This document shows, one piece after another, positions 1 through 10,647 of a stretch of 64,000 nt of DNA. Below the pieces are notes generated by a model, which saw nothing but the letters and a program-made list of their open reading frames with translations, had not been told where the DNA came from and ran no database searches. The translations under genes and the position numbers were made by a program. How positions within the stretch are numbered: position 1 is the first letter of the stretch; the number at the start of each line of letters is the position of its first letter. The DNA lies in the NCBI RefSeq assembly GCF_937863835.1, contig NZ_CALMHT010000020.1, positions 1-64,000 of the forward strand, given 5' to 3'. This DNA comes from an uncultured Prevotella sp. (GTDB lineage Bacteria; Bacteroidota; Bacteroidia; Bacteroidales; Bacteroidaceae).

Positions 1-76
1 CGTGGAAAGCGAATGCGGACATACTGTTAGCGAATCCGCAGAGGAGGGTGATAAGTAGGATGAGGTTCTTTTTCAT
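1..76 (-). CDS. 5' end of a secreted protein, cut by the window edge
   Basis: Reading the minus strand from the ATG at 74-76 gives 25 residues: a short basic start (MKKN), a hydrophobic stretch rich in Leu and Ile, and a small-residue region ending near SMSAFA that looks like a signal peptidase I site. The rest lies outside the window, so the family cannot be named. It starts 49 bases after the rnhB stop and runs the same way, so it may be the last gene of the suf-rnhB transcript. Confidence 0.5.
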   Translation of the reverse strand, partial: MKKNLILLITLLCGFANSMSAFAFH

Positions 77-125
77 GATGATATTGGTAGTTTTGAATAA
101 GGTTATTTATATGGATGGATTTCTG

Positions 126-734
126 TCAGGGTTCGAAGTCGAAACTGAGTTGTCCGTCGCCCAAAAGATTATAACTTTTGCGGTGGAATGGCGTGATTCC
201 GTAGGCTTTAATGGCTGCGCGGTGCTTTTTGGTAGGATATCCTTTGTTTGATTTCCAGTCGTACTGGGGATATTTCTCAGCGAGCCCGTTCATATAGTCG
301 TCACGATAGGTCTTCGCCAGAATACTGGCGGCTGCAATAGACAGGTATTTACCGTCACCTTTCACGATTGTAGTATGGGGCAGGTCTTGATATTTCTTGA
401 ATTTATTGCCATCGACAATGATATATCCCGGTCGCACTTTCAGTTGGTCGAGGGCTCTGTGCATCGCCAGAATACTGGCATTGAGTATATTGATTTTGTC
501 TATTTCTTCGGCGGTGACGATACCTACAGCCCAAGCCACGGCGTCGCGCTCCACCACTTCACGCAGGGCATAGCGACGCTTCTCGGTCAACTGTTTCGAG
601 TCGTTCAACTCTTCATTCGTATAATCTTTGGGTAATATCACAGCGGCGGCATAAACGCTGCCCGCCAGGCATCCCCTACCGGCCTCATCGCAACCCGCCT
701 CGGTCAATTCCGCTTGATAATAAGATTTCAGCAT
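126..734 (-). CDS. rnhB: ribonuclease HII
   Basis: Endonuclease that cuts RNA in RNA-DNA hybrids, including single ribonucleotides in DNA. The N-terminal motif GCDEAGRG carries the first catalytic Asp and Glu, followed by the family pattern GSVYAAAV, DSKQLT and, further on, IVDGNKF and KVRPGYI. The 202-residue length is normal. An in-frame start exists upstream at 788, but it would overlap sufS. The ATG at 734 gives a standard N-terminus (MLKSYYQAELTEAGCDEAG) and a 19-base gap to the sufS stop, so it is preferred. Last recognisable gene of the suf transcription unit. Confidence 0.95.
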   Translation of the reverse strand: MLKSYYQAELTEAGCDEAGRGCLAGSVYAAAVILPKDYTNEELNDSKQLTEKRRYALREVVERDAVAWAVGIVTAEEIDKINILNASILAMHRALDQLKVRPGYIIVDGNKFKKYQDLPHTTIVKGDGKYLSIAAASILAKTYRDDYMNGLAEKYPQYDWKSNKGYPTKKHRAAIKAYGITPFHRKSYNLLGDGQLSFDFEP

Positions 735-753
735 GATGATTATTAACCCTATA

Positions 754-1968
754 TTAGAACATTTTACTGACGCGGTTGATTCCCGCAACCAATGTATCTA
801 TTTCTTCTTTTGTATTGTACAGGGCGAACGATGCGCGCACGGTACCTTGTATACCAAGACGTATCATCAGTGGTTGGGCACAATGGTGACCCGTACGGAC
901 GGCTATGCCGAGACGGTCAAGAAGTGTACCCATATCGAGATGATGTATATCCTTGACCAGGAAGGAGACGACGGCATCTTTGTGCTCTGCTTCTCCGAAT
1001 ATCCTCATTCCATCGATTTTGCGCATCTCCTGCATACAATATCGAGTCAGTTCCTGTTCGTGGGCGACAATATTGTCCATACCTAGACGGGTGACGTAAT
1101 CAATAGCTTTCGCCAAACCGTTGGTTGCCACGTAATCGGGCGTTCCTGCTTCAAACTTGAATGGCAGTTTTTCGAAAATGGTCTTCTCGAAACTGACGCT
1201 TTCTATCATTTCACCGCCTCCTTGATATGGCGGGAGCCGGTCGAGCCAGTCTTCTTTACCGTAAAGTACACCTACACCCGTAGGACCATACATCTTATGA
1301 CCACTGAAAGCGAAGAAGTCGCAGTCCATCTCCTGCATATCCACCTTGAAATGGGGCGTGCTTTGGGCACCGTCCACCATGACAGGCACTCCGTGCTCAT
1401 GGGCAATACGTATCATTTCCTTCACGGGGTTGACTGTACCAAGTACGTTGCTTACTTGGGTTACACTGACTATTTTTGTCTTTTCGGTGAAAAGTTTCTC
1501 GTATTCATCGAGCAGCAGTTCACCTTTATCGTTCATCGGTATCACGCGGATGGCGATACCCTTCCTGGCTGCCTGCAACTGCCAAGGTACGATATTGGAA
1601 TGGTGTTCCATGGTAGAGACAATCACCTCGTCGCCTTCGCCCATATATTCATCGGCAAATGAGGAACAGACAAGATTCAGTCCTTCTGTCGTACCACGGG
1701 TGAAGATGATCTCGTCGGTGGATTTGGCATTGATAAACTGCCGCACTTTCTCGCGTGCCTCTTCGTGCAGGTCGGTGGCCTGTTGTGACAGGAAATGCAC
1801 ACCGCGATGCACATTGGCATTCACAGAATAATATTCATCAACAAGCGAGTCGACTACCTCACGCGGTTTCTGTGTCGTGGCTGCATTGTCAAAATATACC
1901 AGCGGTTTGTCATAGACCGTGCGTGACAATATCGGGAAATCTTCTCTTACCTTATTTATATCGTACAT
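754..1968 (-). CDS. sufS: SufS-type cysteine desulfurase
   Basis: PLP enzyme that takes sulfur from L-cysteine as a persulfide and supplies it to the SufBCD scaffold. All 404 residues match a class V aminotransferase fold. Visible motifs are the His-rich VSTMEHHSNIVPW, the PLP lysine in SGHK, and the active-site Cys in RTGHHCAQP, the type II signature. There is no N-terminal extension, unlike the second desulfurase at 24878-26458. The start lies 7 bases from the sufD stop, so the two are probably translated from one message. Confidence 0.96.
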   Translation of the reverse strand: MYDINKVREDFPILSRTVYDKPLVYFDNAATTQKPREVVDSLVDEYYSVNANVHRGVHFLSQQATDLHEEAREKVRQFINAKSTDEIIFTRGTTEGLNLVCSSFADEYMGEGDEVIVSTMEHHSNIVPWQLQAARKGIAIRVIPMNDKGELLLDEYEKLFTEKTKIVSVTQVSNVLGTVNPVKEMIRIAHEHGVPVMVDGAQSTPHFKVDMQEMDCDFFAFSGHKMYGPTGVGVLYGKEDWLDRLPPYQGGGEMIESVSFEKTIFEKLPFKFEAGTPDYVATNGLAKAIDYVTRLGMDNIVAHEQELTRYCMQEMRKIDGMRIFGEAEHKDAVVSFLVKDIHHLDMGTLLDRLGIAVRTGHHCAQPLMIRLGIQGTVRASFALYNTKEEIDTLVAGINRVSKMF

Positions 1969-1975
1969 ATCATGT

Positions 1976-3319
1976 TTATTTACAGAGTTTACAACCTTCG
2001 CATTTGCTCAGTTCACCACGAAAACGTTTCTCCACCAGATGATGCAGACGGTCACGCAGCGGTTCCAGTTTGATACTGTCCACCACTTCATTGATAAAAG
2101 CGAACTCCAACAGTAGTTTTGCCTCTTTCAGACTGATACCGCGCTGACGCATATAGAAGAGGGCAGCGTCGTTCAATTGACCTACCGTGCTGCCATGTGA
2201 ACATTTCACATCGTCAGCGTATATCTCAAGCATCGGTTGGGTGTACATACGTGCCTCTTTGGTCGTGCAGAGATTCTGGTTCGTCTCCTGGGATGTCGTC
2301 TTCTGTGCGCCATGGCGCACCAATACTCTACCGGCAAAAGCACCTACGGATTTATCACCAAGTACATACTTGTACAGTTCATGACTGTTGCAATGACTTA
2401 CCTGATGGTCTATCAACGTATTGTTATCCACATGCTGTTCCTTATCGGCTATCACACAACCGTTCAGGTTGCATTCTGCACCTTCTCCCTTGAACACCAA
2501 GTCGGTACGGTTGCGCGTCACACCATTGTGCAAAGTAATGATGTTATGGTTGACACGACTGTCAGCCTGTTGTTCGATATACAGATTGCTTACTCTTACA
2601 TTCTTGGCATGCGTCTCTTCCAGACAATATAAATCCAGTCCGGCATTGTCACCTACATAAGCCTCTATCACCTGTGTGGTCAGGAAACGCTTGTCGTCAG
2701 CCGCATGGTCACAGAACAGAAGTTTTATTTCCGCTCCGTCTTCTACGATGATAAGGACACGGCGGTTTGCCATCAGGTCTACATCAGAACGCAGTATGTT
2801 AATAATCTGTACGGCTCTTTCCACTACGACATTCTTGGGTACATATACCAACAGACCGTCTTGTGCCAGCATGGTGTTGAGAGCCGTAACGGCATCTTCC
2901 TCAGTGCGTGCTATCTTACCATAATACTTGGTTATCAGTTCGGGGCTCCTTGCAGCCACGGCACTGAGAGAATCGATGATCACGCCTTCGGGCAACTGAC
3001 TCTTGGGCAGTGCCTTGGTATAAAACCCGTCGTTGATGACGAAGAAGAGGGATGTGCTGAGATTAGGTACATCACACTTGAAAGCGTCATACGGATTTAC
3101 AGGTATGTCAAGGCGATTGAGATTGAGCCCGTAATTGGGTTCAAAAAGCGCCTGCATATCGGTATATTTATATCTTTCGACCTTGCGTGTAGGGAATCCG
3201 AGCCGTTTGAAATCTTCGAATGCCTTATCGCGCACAGTATTCATCTGCTCTGCACTATGGCCGAAGATCATATCACGGCATTCCCCGTAAAGGTCGATAT
3301 ATTGTTGTTCACTTCCCAT
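1976..3319 (-). CDS. sufD: Fe-S cluster assembly protein SufD
   Basis: Scaffold partner of SufB in the SufBC2D complex that builds Fe-S clusters in the cytoplasm. It has 447 residues with the SufBD beta-helix core in the C-terminal half; HGSTVGQLND and the family signature AALFYMRQRGISLKEA near the end are typical. The C-terminal tail is Cys-rich (CEGCKLCK), a variation I see directly but cannot interpret. The start lies 1 base after the sufC stop. Confidence 0.95.
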   Translation of the reverse strand: MGSEQQYIDLYGECRDMIFGHSAEQMNTVRDKAFEDFKRLGFPTRKVERYKYTDMQALFEPNYGLNLNRLDIPVNPYDAFKCDVPNLSTSLFFVINDGFYTKALPKSQLPEGVIIDSLSAVAARSPELITKYYGKIARTEEDAVTALNTMLAQDGLLVYVPKNVVVERAVQIINILRSDVDLMANRRVLIIVEDGAEIKLLFCDHAADDKRFLTTQVIEAYVGDNAGLDLYCLEETHAKNVRVSNLYIEQQADSRVNHNIITLHNGVTRNRTDLVFKGEGAECNLNGCVIADKEQHVDNNTLIDHQVSHCNSHELYKYVLGDKSVGAFAGRVLVRHGAQKTTSQETNQNLCTTKEARMYTQPMLEIYADDVKCSHGSTVGQLNDAALFYMRQRGISLKEAKLLLEFAFINEVVDSIKLEPLRDRLHHLVEKRFRGELSKCEGCKLCK

Positions 3320-3320
3320 A

Positions 3321-4076
3321 TCATTCTTCTCCCACTTCTTCCTTGATCCAGTCGTAACCGCGTTTGTCTATCTCCAATGCTAGTTCCGGTCCGGCTGTCT
3401 TCACCAGTCGACCTTTGTATAAGACATGTATCACATCCGGTTTGATCATCTCCAGCAATCGTTCGTAATGGGTAATGACGATACAACTTGTCTCGTCGGT
3501 TTTGAGTTTGTTTACGCCCTCGGCTACAATACGCAAGGCATCTACGTCAAGACCGGAATCTGTTTCATCGAGGATAGCTAGTTTCGGTTCCAACATTGCC
3601 ATCTGGAATATCTCGTTACGTTTCTTCTCACCACCACTGAATCCCTCGTTAACAGAACGGTTAGCCAGTTTACTGTCCAATTCCACAATCTTGCGTTTCT
3701 CACGCATCAGTTTAAGAAATTCGGCAGCGTTCAACGGCTCCAGTCCCAGATACTTACGTTTCTCATTGATAGCGGCGCGCATAAAGTTGGTCATGGAAAC
3801 GCCGGGTATCTCAACCGGGTACTGGAACGAGAGGAACAGTCCTTCGTGCGCACGGTCTTCAGGTTTCATCTTCAACAGGTCTTTGCCGTTGAAGAATGCC
3901 TCACCTTCGGTCACCTCGTAAAGGGGATTGCCAACCAGTACGGCACTCAGTGTACTTTTACCCGAACCGTTCGGTCCCATAATGGCGTGAGTCTCGCCAT
4001 CCTTGATCGTGAGGTTTATACCCCTCAGTATTTCTTTATCGCCTATCTTGGCGTGTAGGTTTTTAACTTCTAACAT
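3321..4076 (-). CDS. sufC: Fe-S cluster assembly ATPase SufC
   Basis: ABC-type ATPase of the SUF scaffold. The 251 residues show Walker A (GPNGSGKST), the signature FSGGEKKR and Walker B (LAILDETDSGLD), in which SufC typically has Glu-Thr-Asp after the aspartate. It drives the conformational cycle of SufB-SufD. It is the second gene of the sufBCDS operon, 14 bases after sufB. Confidence 0.97.
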   Translation of the reverse strand: MLEVKNLHAKIGDKEILRGINLTIKDGETHAIMGPNGSGKSTLSAVLVGNPLYEVTEGEAFFNGKDLLKMKPEDRAHEGLFLSFQYPVEIPGVSMTNFMRAAINEKRKYLGLEPLNAAEFLKLMREKRKIVELDSKLANRSVNEGFSGGEKKRNEIFQMAMLEPKLAILDETDSGLDVDALRIVAEGVNKLKTDETSCIVITHYERLLEMIKPDVIHVLYKGRLVKTAGPELALEIDKRGYDWIKEEVGEE

Positions 4077-4090
4077 AGTTTGTATATTTA

Positions 4091-5545
4091 TTATCCGACA
4101 GTTCCTTCCAGTGATACAGAAAGCAGTTTCTGTGCCTCAACGGCAAATTCCATCGGGAGTTTGTTTAATACTTCTTTCGCATATCCGTTTACAATCAATC
4201 CTACGGCCTGTTCGGTCGGTATTCCACGCTGGTTGCAGTAGAACAACTGGTCTTCGCTGATTTTGCTCGTCGTTGCCTCATGTTCCACAATGGCGGAATC
4301 GTTATGTATATCCATATAGGGGAATGTATGGGCACCGCAATCGCTGCCCAGCAACAGACTGTCGCACGAACTATAGTTGCGGGCATTGTCCGCACCCGCT
4401 GCCGCACGCACCAGTCCGCGGTAAGAGTTCTGACTGTGACCGGCACTGATACCCTTGCTGATAATCGTACTCTTGGTATTCTTACCGATATGTATCATCT
4501 TCGTACCCGTGTCCGCCTCCTGATAATTGTTGGTTACGGCTACGGAATAGAATTCAGCCTGCGAATTGTCACCTCTTAATACACATGAAGGATATTTCCA
4601 TGTGATGGCACTACCCGTTTCCACCTGCGTCCAAGACAATTTACTGTTCACTCCGCGAAGATCTCCGCGCTTTGTGACAAGATTCAGCACACCGCCCTTA
4701 CCGTTCTCGTCACCGGGATACCAGTTTTGTACGGTAGAATATTTCACTTCGGCATTGTCTTTTACGATGATTTCCACGATCGCTGCGTGCAACTGGTTCT
4801 CGTCTCTCATCGGGGCGGTACATCCTTCGAGGTAAGATACATAAGCATCATCCTCGGCTATAATCAGTGTACGCTCAAACTGGCCCGTATTACGGGCGTT
4901 GATACGGAAATAACTACTCAGTTCCATCGGACAGCGTATGCCTTTGGGGATGTATACGAAAGAACCGTCGCTGAACACCGCGCTGTTGAGCGCTGCAAAA
5001 TAATTATCACGATAAGGTACTACCGAACCGAGATACTCTTTGACCAAATCGGGATGATTCTTCACGGCATCACCGATAGAACAGAATATAATTCCCTTTT
5101 CTGCCAGTTTCTCCTTGAATGTGGTCTTCACCGAAACAGAATCCATGATGGCATCCACGGCTGTACCGCTCAGGGCAAGACGTTCTTCGAGAGGGATACC
5201 CAACTTATCAAAAGTCTTCATCAGTTCCGGATCTATCTCTTTTTTCTTTCCGTCATCTTTCTTCTTCGCAAGAGGGTCGGCATAATAAGATATCGCCTGA
5301 TAGTCTATCTCGGGTACATGTACATGTCCCCAGGTGGGCTGTGTCTGACTTTCCCAATACCGATAAGCCTTCAGACGGAAGTCGAGCAACCATTCAGGTT
5401 CCCCTTTCTTGCGGGATATCAGTCGTACGACATCCTCGTTCAGTCCTTTTTCTATGATATCAGTCTGCACATCAGTAGTGAAACCGAACTCATATTTCTG
5501 TTCGGCTACCTGTTTTACAAACTCATTTTTATTTTTATCTTCCAT
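4091..5545 (-). CDS. sufB: Fe-S cluster assembly protein SufB
   Basis: Main scaffold subunit on which nascent Fe-S clusters form. The 484 residues show the SufB core motifs [20 protein letters not shown] and the C-terminal [17 protein letters not shown] segment with conserved cysteines. The open frame extends to a GTG at 5554, but the ATG at 5545 three codons in is the better start. First gene of sufBCDS-rnhB. I do not see a convincing promoter in the spacer, only a weak TAATTTG-like box in the leader. Confidence 0.96.
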   Translation of the reverse strand: MEDKNKNEFVKQVAEQKYEFGFTTDVQTDIIEKGLNEDVVRLISRKKGEPEWLLDFRLKAYRYWESQTQPTWGHVHVPEIDYQAISYYADPLAKKKDDGKKKEIDPELMKTFDKLGIPLEERLALSGTAVDAIMDSVSVKTTFKEKLAEKGIIFCSIGDAVKNHPDLVKEYLGSVVPYRDNYFAALNSAVFSDGSFVYIPKGIRCPMELSSYFRINARNTGQFERTLIIAEDDAYVSYLEGCTAPMRDENQLHAAIVEIIVKDNAEVKYSTVQNWYPGDENGKGGVLNLVTKRGDLRGVNSKLSWTQVETGSAITWKYPSCVLRGDNSQAEFYSVAVTNNYQEADTGTKMIHIGKNTKSTIISKGISAGHSQNSYRGLVRAAAGADNARNYSSCDSLLLGSDCGAHTFPYMDIHNDSAIVEHEATTSKISEDQLFYCNQRGIPTEQAVGLIVNGYAKEVLNKLPMEFAVEAQKLLSVSLEGTVG

Positions 5546-5642
5546 ACTATTCACAGTACAAATTAAATGCCAAATGCAATTAAAGTAACAAATGTGACCC
5601 TCAATGTCTTATCCATATACGATGATTGTCATTTTAGCGAGC

Positions 5643-5692
5643 AAGGAGTATATCATCCAATTGACTATTGTTTCATGGTTGACATACTCCTT
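5643..5692. repeat. 9-bp inverted repeat in the infB-sufB spacer
   Basis: AAGGAGTAT (5643-5651) is matched by ATACTCCTT (5684-5692) across a 32-base loop. It lies between the infB stop and the sufB start, both on the minus strand. No T-run follows the stem in the direction of transcription, so a classic intrinsic terminator is not supported. It may be a weak terminator, an mRNA-end structure or a protein-binding site. Confidence 0.4.
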
Positions 5693-5721
5693 CTATTATA
5701 GGGAATATAGTATATGTAATA

Positions 5722-8700
5722 CTATAGTTTCTGTTTGATCTCTATCTCTGTAAAGGTCTCTATGATATCACCTGCCTGTATGTCATTGAAGTTGACCAGA
5801 CTGATACCGCATTCAAAGTTGACACCAACCTCCTTCACATCGTCCTTGAAACGTTTCAGAGCATTGATTTCACCTGTATGTACCACAATACCGTCACGTA
5901 CAAGACGTGCTTTATCTGTACGGTGTACTTTACCCTCGGTGACAAATGCACCGGCTACGGTACCGACCTTGGATATCTTGTATACCTCACGTACTTCAAC
6001 CTGTCCAGTAATAACCTCTTTCTTAATTTTGTCGAGCATACCTTCCATAGCTGCCTTCACATCCTCTATAGCATCGTAGATGACAGAGTAAGTGGTGATT
6101 TCGACACCTTCCTGATCGGCTATCTTACGTGCGGACGCAGACGGACGGACCTGGAAACCTACGATGATGGCATCAGAAGCGGAGGCAAGAGACACATCAC
6201 TTTCGGATATCTGACCTACAGCCTTATGGATGACATTGACCTGTATCTTCTCGGTAGACAACTTGATAAACGAGTCGCTGAGCGCCTCGATGGAACCGTC
6301 GGTATCACCCTTGACAATAAGGTTGAGTTCCTTGAATTCTCCAAGTGCGATACGATGTCCGATCTCTTCGAGTGTAAGACGGGTCTGCGTACGCAAGCCC
6401 TGTTCACGCTGCAACTGCATACGTTTGTTGGTTATTTCCCTGGCTTCCTGCTCCGAATCCATGACATGGAACGAATCACCTGCCTGAGGTGCACCGTTCA
6501 GACCCAAAATGATAGCCGGTTCTGCCGGTTTGGCCTCATCCATACGACCATTACGTTCGTTGAACATCGCCTTGACACGTCCGAAATAGGTACCGGCGAT
6601 AACGACATCACCTATCTTCAAAGTACCGTTGGATACAAGAAGTGTGGAAACATATCCTCTACCTTTATCGAGAGAAGACTCTATGATAGAACCTGTAGCC
6701 TTACGGTTAGGATTGGCTTTCAGATCAAGCATCTCTGCTTCAAGAAGCACTTTCTCAAGAAGTTCTTTGACTCCGATACCTTTCTTGGCACTGATTTCCT
6801 GACACTGGTATTTACCGCCCCACTCTTCGACAAGCAGGTTCATATTGGCCAGGTCTTCACGTATCTTATCAGGATTAGCTCCCGGTTTATCTATTTTATT
6901 GATAGCAAATACCATCGGTACATTGGCTGCCTGTGCATGGGCTATCGCCTCACGTGTAGTAGGCATCACGCTATCATCAGCTGCGATAATGATAATCGCG
7001 ATATCGGTGACCTGAGCTCCACGGGCACGCATGGCGGTAAAAGCTTCATGTCCAGGGGTATCAAGGAATGTGATATGACGACCGTCTTCCAGTTTTACGT
7101 TGTATGCACCAATATGCTGTGTAATACCACCGGCCTCACCGGCGATAACGTTAGCCTTACGGATATAATCGAGCAATGATGTCTTACCATGGTCTACATG
7201 GCCCATCACTGTAACGATAGGTGCACGGAATTCCAGATCCGCTTCATCATCTTCCACTTCACTGACTGCTTCAGAGACCTCAGCGCTGACATATTCTGTC
7301 TTATATCCGAATTCATCGGCAACGATATTGATTGTCTCCGCATCCAGACGCTGATTGATAGATACCATAATACCCAGATTCATACAGGTTGCGATAACCT
7401 GATTGACCTGCGCGTTCATCATGGTAGCCAACTCGCTGACGGTAACAAACTCGGTAAGTTTCAGGATTTTGCTCTCTGCCTTCTCCTCCTTCATCTCCTC
7501 GTTCAGTTTTTCCTGAACAGCATCACGTTTCTCCTTACGGTATTTAGCGCCTTTCTTGTTCTGACTTTTGCTAGTAAGACGTGCGAGAGTCTCCTTTACC
7601 TGCTTTGCTACATCCTCTTCATTTACTTCTATCGGACGCTGATTATTATGCTTCTTATTACGTTTGCGATTATTGTTGTTGGCATTGTTCCCATTAGGAT
7701 TATTATTGCCGTTACGATTACCGCCATTATTATTGTTGTTGCCGTTACGGTTGCCTCCGTTGTTATTACGGTTGCCGTTGTTCTGACTTACAGCAGCATT
7801 GATATCCACGCGCTCCTTATTGATACGCTGGCGTTTTCTGCGCTCGCCATTGGCATTGTTGGTATTATTCCCGTTAGGGTTATTGCCTTGGCGCATTTTG
7901 TCTTCGCGTTCCTTACGGCGCTCTTCCTTAGTCTTTTTCTTAGGACGGGTGCTCTGGTTCAGTGTCGACAGGTCTATCTTACCAAGGACATTCACCTTTG
8001 GAGCCATTTTGTTTTCACTCTTCAGCGTGAACAATTTGTCTTCAGGGACATTGCCATTCGACGGTTCCTCTTTTGGTGCTTCTACCTGAGGCTTCTCGAC
8101 CGGTTTGGGTTGCTCGACAGGAGCAGCAGGTTGTTGCTGAACAGGTTTCGGTTGCTCAGTGGGCTTCGGTTTCTGCGGCTCTGCCTGTTGCGGTTGAACA
8201 GGTTTGGGCTGATCGGCTGGTTTTACCGGTTGGGCCTCTTGATGTTCTTCGCGTTTCACTACGGGTTGCTGTACAGGTTCTGTCTTTTTATACTCAGGAT
8301 TACGATGCTGAGCCACTGGCTGCTGTGCAGGTTTTTCCGACTCCTGGCTTACGGCAGAAGCATGATGTTGTGGAGTCGTCTGACTATCTTGGGCAACAGA
8401 TGGTTTAGTCACTGGTTTCTTGCCCAAATTATCCAAGTCTATCTTACCGACAAACTTTGGTTTGTTAGTAGTAGAAACGATATTCTGGGCATTCTCCTGC
8501 TGCTTGTTATTATCATTAAACTGTTTTTTCTCTTTCTGTTTTTTAGGAAAGAGCTTTTCAGCCTGATTGCGGAGATCCTTATCGCCACTAAACTCATTTT
8601 TGAGTGCATTATATTGCTCATCGGTGATTTTAGAGTTACGATCGGCCTTAACCTCTCCGAGGTTTTTCTTTTGCAGGAAATCAACTGCCGTCTGAAGTCC

Positions 8701-8742
8701 TACATTCAATTCTCTTAGTACTGCGTTTAATCTGATGCTCAT
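5722..8742 (-). CDS. infB: translation initiation factor IF-2
   Basis: GTPase that brings initiator tRNA to the small ribosomal subunit. The 1006 residues comprise an N-terminal IF2_N helix region, a long low-complexity linker (about residues 90-380, first rich in Pro/Gln/Lys, then tracts of Asn and Gly), a second IF2_N-like region, and the G domain from about residue 510 with [14 protein letters not shown] and NKID. The usual beta-barrel and C-terminal domains follow. It is the third gene of rimP-nusA-infB and starts 16 bases after nusA. The long Asn/Gly tract is unusual in detail but lies in the variable part of the protein. Confidence 0.98.
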   Translation of the reverse strand: MSIRLNAVLRELNVGLQTAVDFLQKKNLGEVKADRNSKITDEQYNALKNEFSGDKDLRNQAEKLFPKKQKEKKQFNDNNKQQENAQNIVSTTNKPKFVGKIDLDNLGKKPVTKPSVAQDSQTTPQHHASAVSQESEKPAQQPVAQHRNPEYKKTEPVQQPVVKREEHQEAQPVKPADQPKPVQPQQAEPQKPKPTEQPKPVQQQPAAPVEQPKPVEKPQVEAPKEEPSNGNVPEDKLFTLKSENKMAPKVNVLGKIDLSTLNQSTRPKKKTKEERRKEREDKMRQGNNPNGNNTNNANGERRKRQRINKERVDINAAVSQNNGNRNNNGGNRNGNNNNNGGNRNGNNNPNGNNANNNNRKRNKKHNNQRPIEVNEEDVAKQVKETLARLTSKSQNKKGAKYRKEKRDAVQEKLNEEMKEEKAESKILKLTEFVTVSELATMMNAQVNQVIATCMNLGIMVSINQRLDAETINIVADEFGYKTEYVSAEVSEAVSEVEDDEADLEFRAPIVTVMGHVDHGKTSLLDYIRKANVIAGEAGGITQHIGAYNVKLEDGRHITFLDTPGHEAFTAMRARGAQVTDIAIIIIAADDSVMPTTREAIAHAQAANVPMVFAINKIDKPGANPDKIREDLANMNLLVEEWGGKYQCQEISAKKGIGVKELLEKVLLEAEMLDLKANPNRKATGSIIESSLDKGRGYVSTLLVSNGTLKIGDVVIAGTYFGRVKAMFNERNGRMDEAKPAEPAIILGLNGAPQAGDSFHVMDSEQEAREITNKRMQLQREQGLRTQTRLTLEEIGHRIALGEFKELNLIVKGDTDGSIEALSDSFIKLSTEKIQVNVIHKAVGQISESDVSLASASDAIIVGFQVRPSASARKIADQEGVEITTYSVIYDAIEDVKAAMEGMLDKIKKEVITGQVEVREVYKISKVGTVAGAFVTEGKVHRTDKARLVRDGIVVHTGEINALKRFKDDVKEVGVNFECGISLVNFNDIQAGDIIETFTEIEIKQKL

Positions 8743-8758
8743 TTATTGTCCTTTTCTC

Positions 8759-10033
8759 TTATTTCTCAAATTCTGCGTTCAAAACATTCAATACACTGTC
8801 AACGGTCTCTTCTTCAAGGTCTGCCTTCTCTACGAGCATATCACGCGGCGCATTCAGAACAGCCTTTGCTGTCTCAAGTCCGATACCCTTGATAGCGTCA
8901 ATAACCCATTGATCAATTTCATCAGAGAATTCATCCAGCATGACATCTTCGTCATCCAGCCCTGCCGTATTTTCCGGTACATCGCGTATGACGTCTATCG
9001 TATACTCTGTCAGCATACTGGCCAACTTGATGTTCAGTCCGCTACGACCGATAGCCAACGAAACCTCTTCAGGCTTCAGGAACACATCAGCATGATGGTT
9101 TTCTTCGTCAATCTCGATACGTGTAACCTTTGCAGGACTTAACGCACGCTGGATAAATAGTTTAATATTAGATGTATAGTTGATTACATCAATATTCTCA
9201 TTACACAATTCACGTACGATACCGTGAACACGACTACCCTTCACACCTACGCAGGCTCCTACCGGGTCGATACGCTCGTCATAGCTTTCCACAGCTATCT
9301 TAGCTCTTTCGCCTGGCATACGGGCTACCTTCTTGATCGTTATAAGTCCGTCTGCTATCTCCGGTACTTCTGCTTCGAGCAGACGTTCCAGGAACATCGG
9401 ACTGGTACGACTCAGAATAATCTTCGGATTATTGTTCTCGTTATCAACACGGAGCACAACGCCACGAACGGTCTCTCCCTTGTGGAACTGATCTGAAGGT
9501 ATCTGTTCTGTCTTAGGCATGTGCATCTCATTATTTTCATCGTCCACGAGAAGCATCTCGCGTTTCCACATTTGATAGACTTCTCCACTTACGATCTGTC
9601 CCACGCGGTCTTTGTACTTATTGTACAGACTGTCGTGCTCCAGTTCCAGGATTTTTGAAGCCAATGTCTGACGGAGATTCAGGATAGCGCGGCGGCCGAA
9701 CTTGGTAAAGTTGACTTCCTCGGAAACTTCCTCGCCTACCTCATAGTCCTGTTCTATCTTCTGAGCCTCTTTAAGAGCTATTTCCTTGTTTTCATCCTGT
9801 ACTTCGCCATCTGCAACCACGATACGGTTGCGGTGTATCTCGAAGTCTCCCTTATCCGGGTTTACGATGACGTCAAAATTCTCATCACTGCCAAATATCT
9901 TCGCAATCACGTTACGGAAACTTTCTTCCAGAACGCTGACGAGTGTAGTACGGTCTATATTCTTCGTATCTTTAAACTCTTTGAAGGTGTCGATCATACT
10001 CGGTGCATCTTCATCTTTTTTTCTTGCTACCAT
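8759..10033 (-). CDS. nusA: transcription termination/antitermination factor NusA
   Basis: RNA polymerase-associated factor controlling pausing, termination and antitermination. The 424 residues are ordered as an N-terminal polymerase-binding domain, an S1 domain (VSGEVYQMW region), and KH domains with GACVGVKGSRV and AIGRSGLNIKLA. A short acidic C-terminal segment carries a helix-hairpin-helix-like repeat (AIKGIGLETAKAVL). The start lies 3 bases from the rimP stop, which suggests translational coupling. Confidence 0.97.
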   Translation of the reverse strand: MVARKKDEDAPSMIDTFKEFKDTKNIDRTTLVSVLEESFRNVIAKIFGSDENFDVIVNPDKGDFEIHRNRIVVADGEVQDENKEIALKEAQKIEQDYEVGEEVSEEVNFTKFGRRAILNLRQTLASKILELEHDSLYNKYKDRVGQIVSGEVYQMWKREMLLVDDENNEMHMPKTEQIPSDQFHKGETVRGVVLRVDNENNNPKIILSRTSPMFLERLLEAEVPEIADGLITIKKVARMPGERAKIAVESYDERIDPVGACVGVKGSRVHGIVRELCNENIDVINYTSNIKLFIQRALSPAKVTRIEIDEENHHADVFLKPEEVSLAIGRSGLNIKLASMLTEYTIDVIRDVPENTAGLDDEDVMLDEFSDEIDQWVIDAIKGIGLETAKAVLNAPRDMLVEKADLEEETVDSVLNVLNAEFEK

Positions 10034-10036
10034 AGC

Positions 10037-10504
10037 TTATTTGAAACTTATTAGATATTTTGTATATTTTATATTATTCATATTGAATGTCTTGTCCACT
10101 TCTGTCAGGACTGGACGCTTCGCTCCTTCTTTCTTCGTCTTTTCTTTATAAGAAACGACGAAATCGCTGCCGTCTACTGATTTCAGGACACCTTTCGTCT
10201 TCTTGCCTTCATTGTCTAGAACTTCCACCTCTTTACCGATATGGTTAAGATATTGCTGTTCTACCTTGAATGGCTGACCGATACCGGCACTTCCTACTTC
10301 CAGCTCGTAGTCTTCTTTGTCGCGACTCAGGTGATCTTCGATATATTTGCTCAAAGCCACACAGTCTTCAATCCACACACCGTCGGCGTGGTCGATTTCT
10401 ACAACAATCTTGTCATCTGGACTGATTGTGATGTCTACAAGAAAATAGTCGTTATCTTGTAGCCATTCATCAACAAACTGTTTTACAACCTTCTTATCTA
10501 TCAT
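10037..10504 (-). CDS. rimP: ribosome maturation factor RimP
   Basis: Small protein needed for maturation of the 30S subunit. The 155 residues have the two RimP domains; the N-terminal one shows DCVALSKYIEDHL and YELEVGSAGIGQPF, close to the family signature EVSSPGLDRPL. It is the first gene of the rimP-nusA-infB operon, which is a widely conserved order. A promoter and a terminator-like hairpin precede it. Confidence 0.93.
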   Translation of the reverse strand: MIDKKVVKQFVDEWLQDNDYFLVDITISPDDKIVVEIDHADGVWIEDCVALSKYIEDHLSRDKEDYELEVGSAGIGQPFKVEQQYLNHIGKEVEVLDNEGKKTKGVLKSVDGSDFVVSYKEKTKKEGAKRPVLTEVDKTFNMNNIKYTKYLISFK

Positions 10505-10525
10505 AAATCTTGGTTATTAAAATAA

Positions 10526-10555
10526 AATGAGGGACTTATTAAAAAGCCCCTCATT
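10526..10555 (-). terminator. terminator-like hairpin in the rimP leader
   Basis: Read on the minus strand, an 8-bp perfect stem AATGAGGG/CCCTCATT with a 14-base loop is followed by a T-rich stretch (TTTATTTT). It lies between a good promoter (10569-10599) and the rimP start at 10504, so it would sit in the operon leader. It could act as an attenuator for rimP-nusA-infB, or simply terminate read-through from the upstream S41 protease gene. Confidence 0.6.
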
Positions 10556-10568
10556 CCACTGAACGCTG

Positions 10569-10599
10569 CAAAATTAGTAATTATTCCGCTATCTACCAA
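10569..10599 (-). promoter_or_regulatory. promoter of rimP-nusA-infB
   Basis: Minus-strand TTG at 10597-10599 is followed by 20 bases and then TAATTTTG at 10569-10576, an exact Bacteroidota -33/-7 arrangement. The predicted transcription start is near 10562, giving a leader of about 57 bases that contains the hairpin at 10526-10555. Confidence 0.65.
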
Positions 10600-10647
10600 G
10601 TATTTGAAGAAATATTTGATAAAAAACGACATTTTTATTGATCTTAT

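Noticed and set aside
7189..8718. 509-codon plus-strand frame with many hydrophobic residues
   Set aside because: Antisense of the infB low-complexity linker; the Asn/Gln-rich codons read backwards give Ile/Val/Leu runs that only imitate membrane helices.
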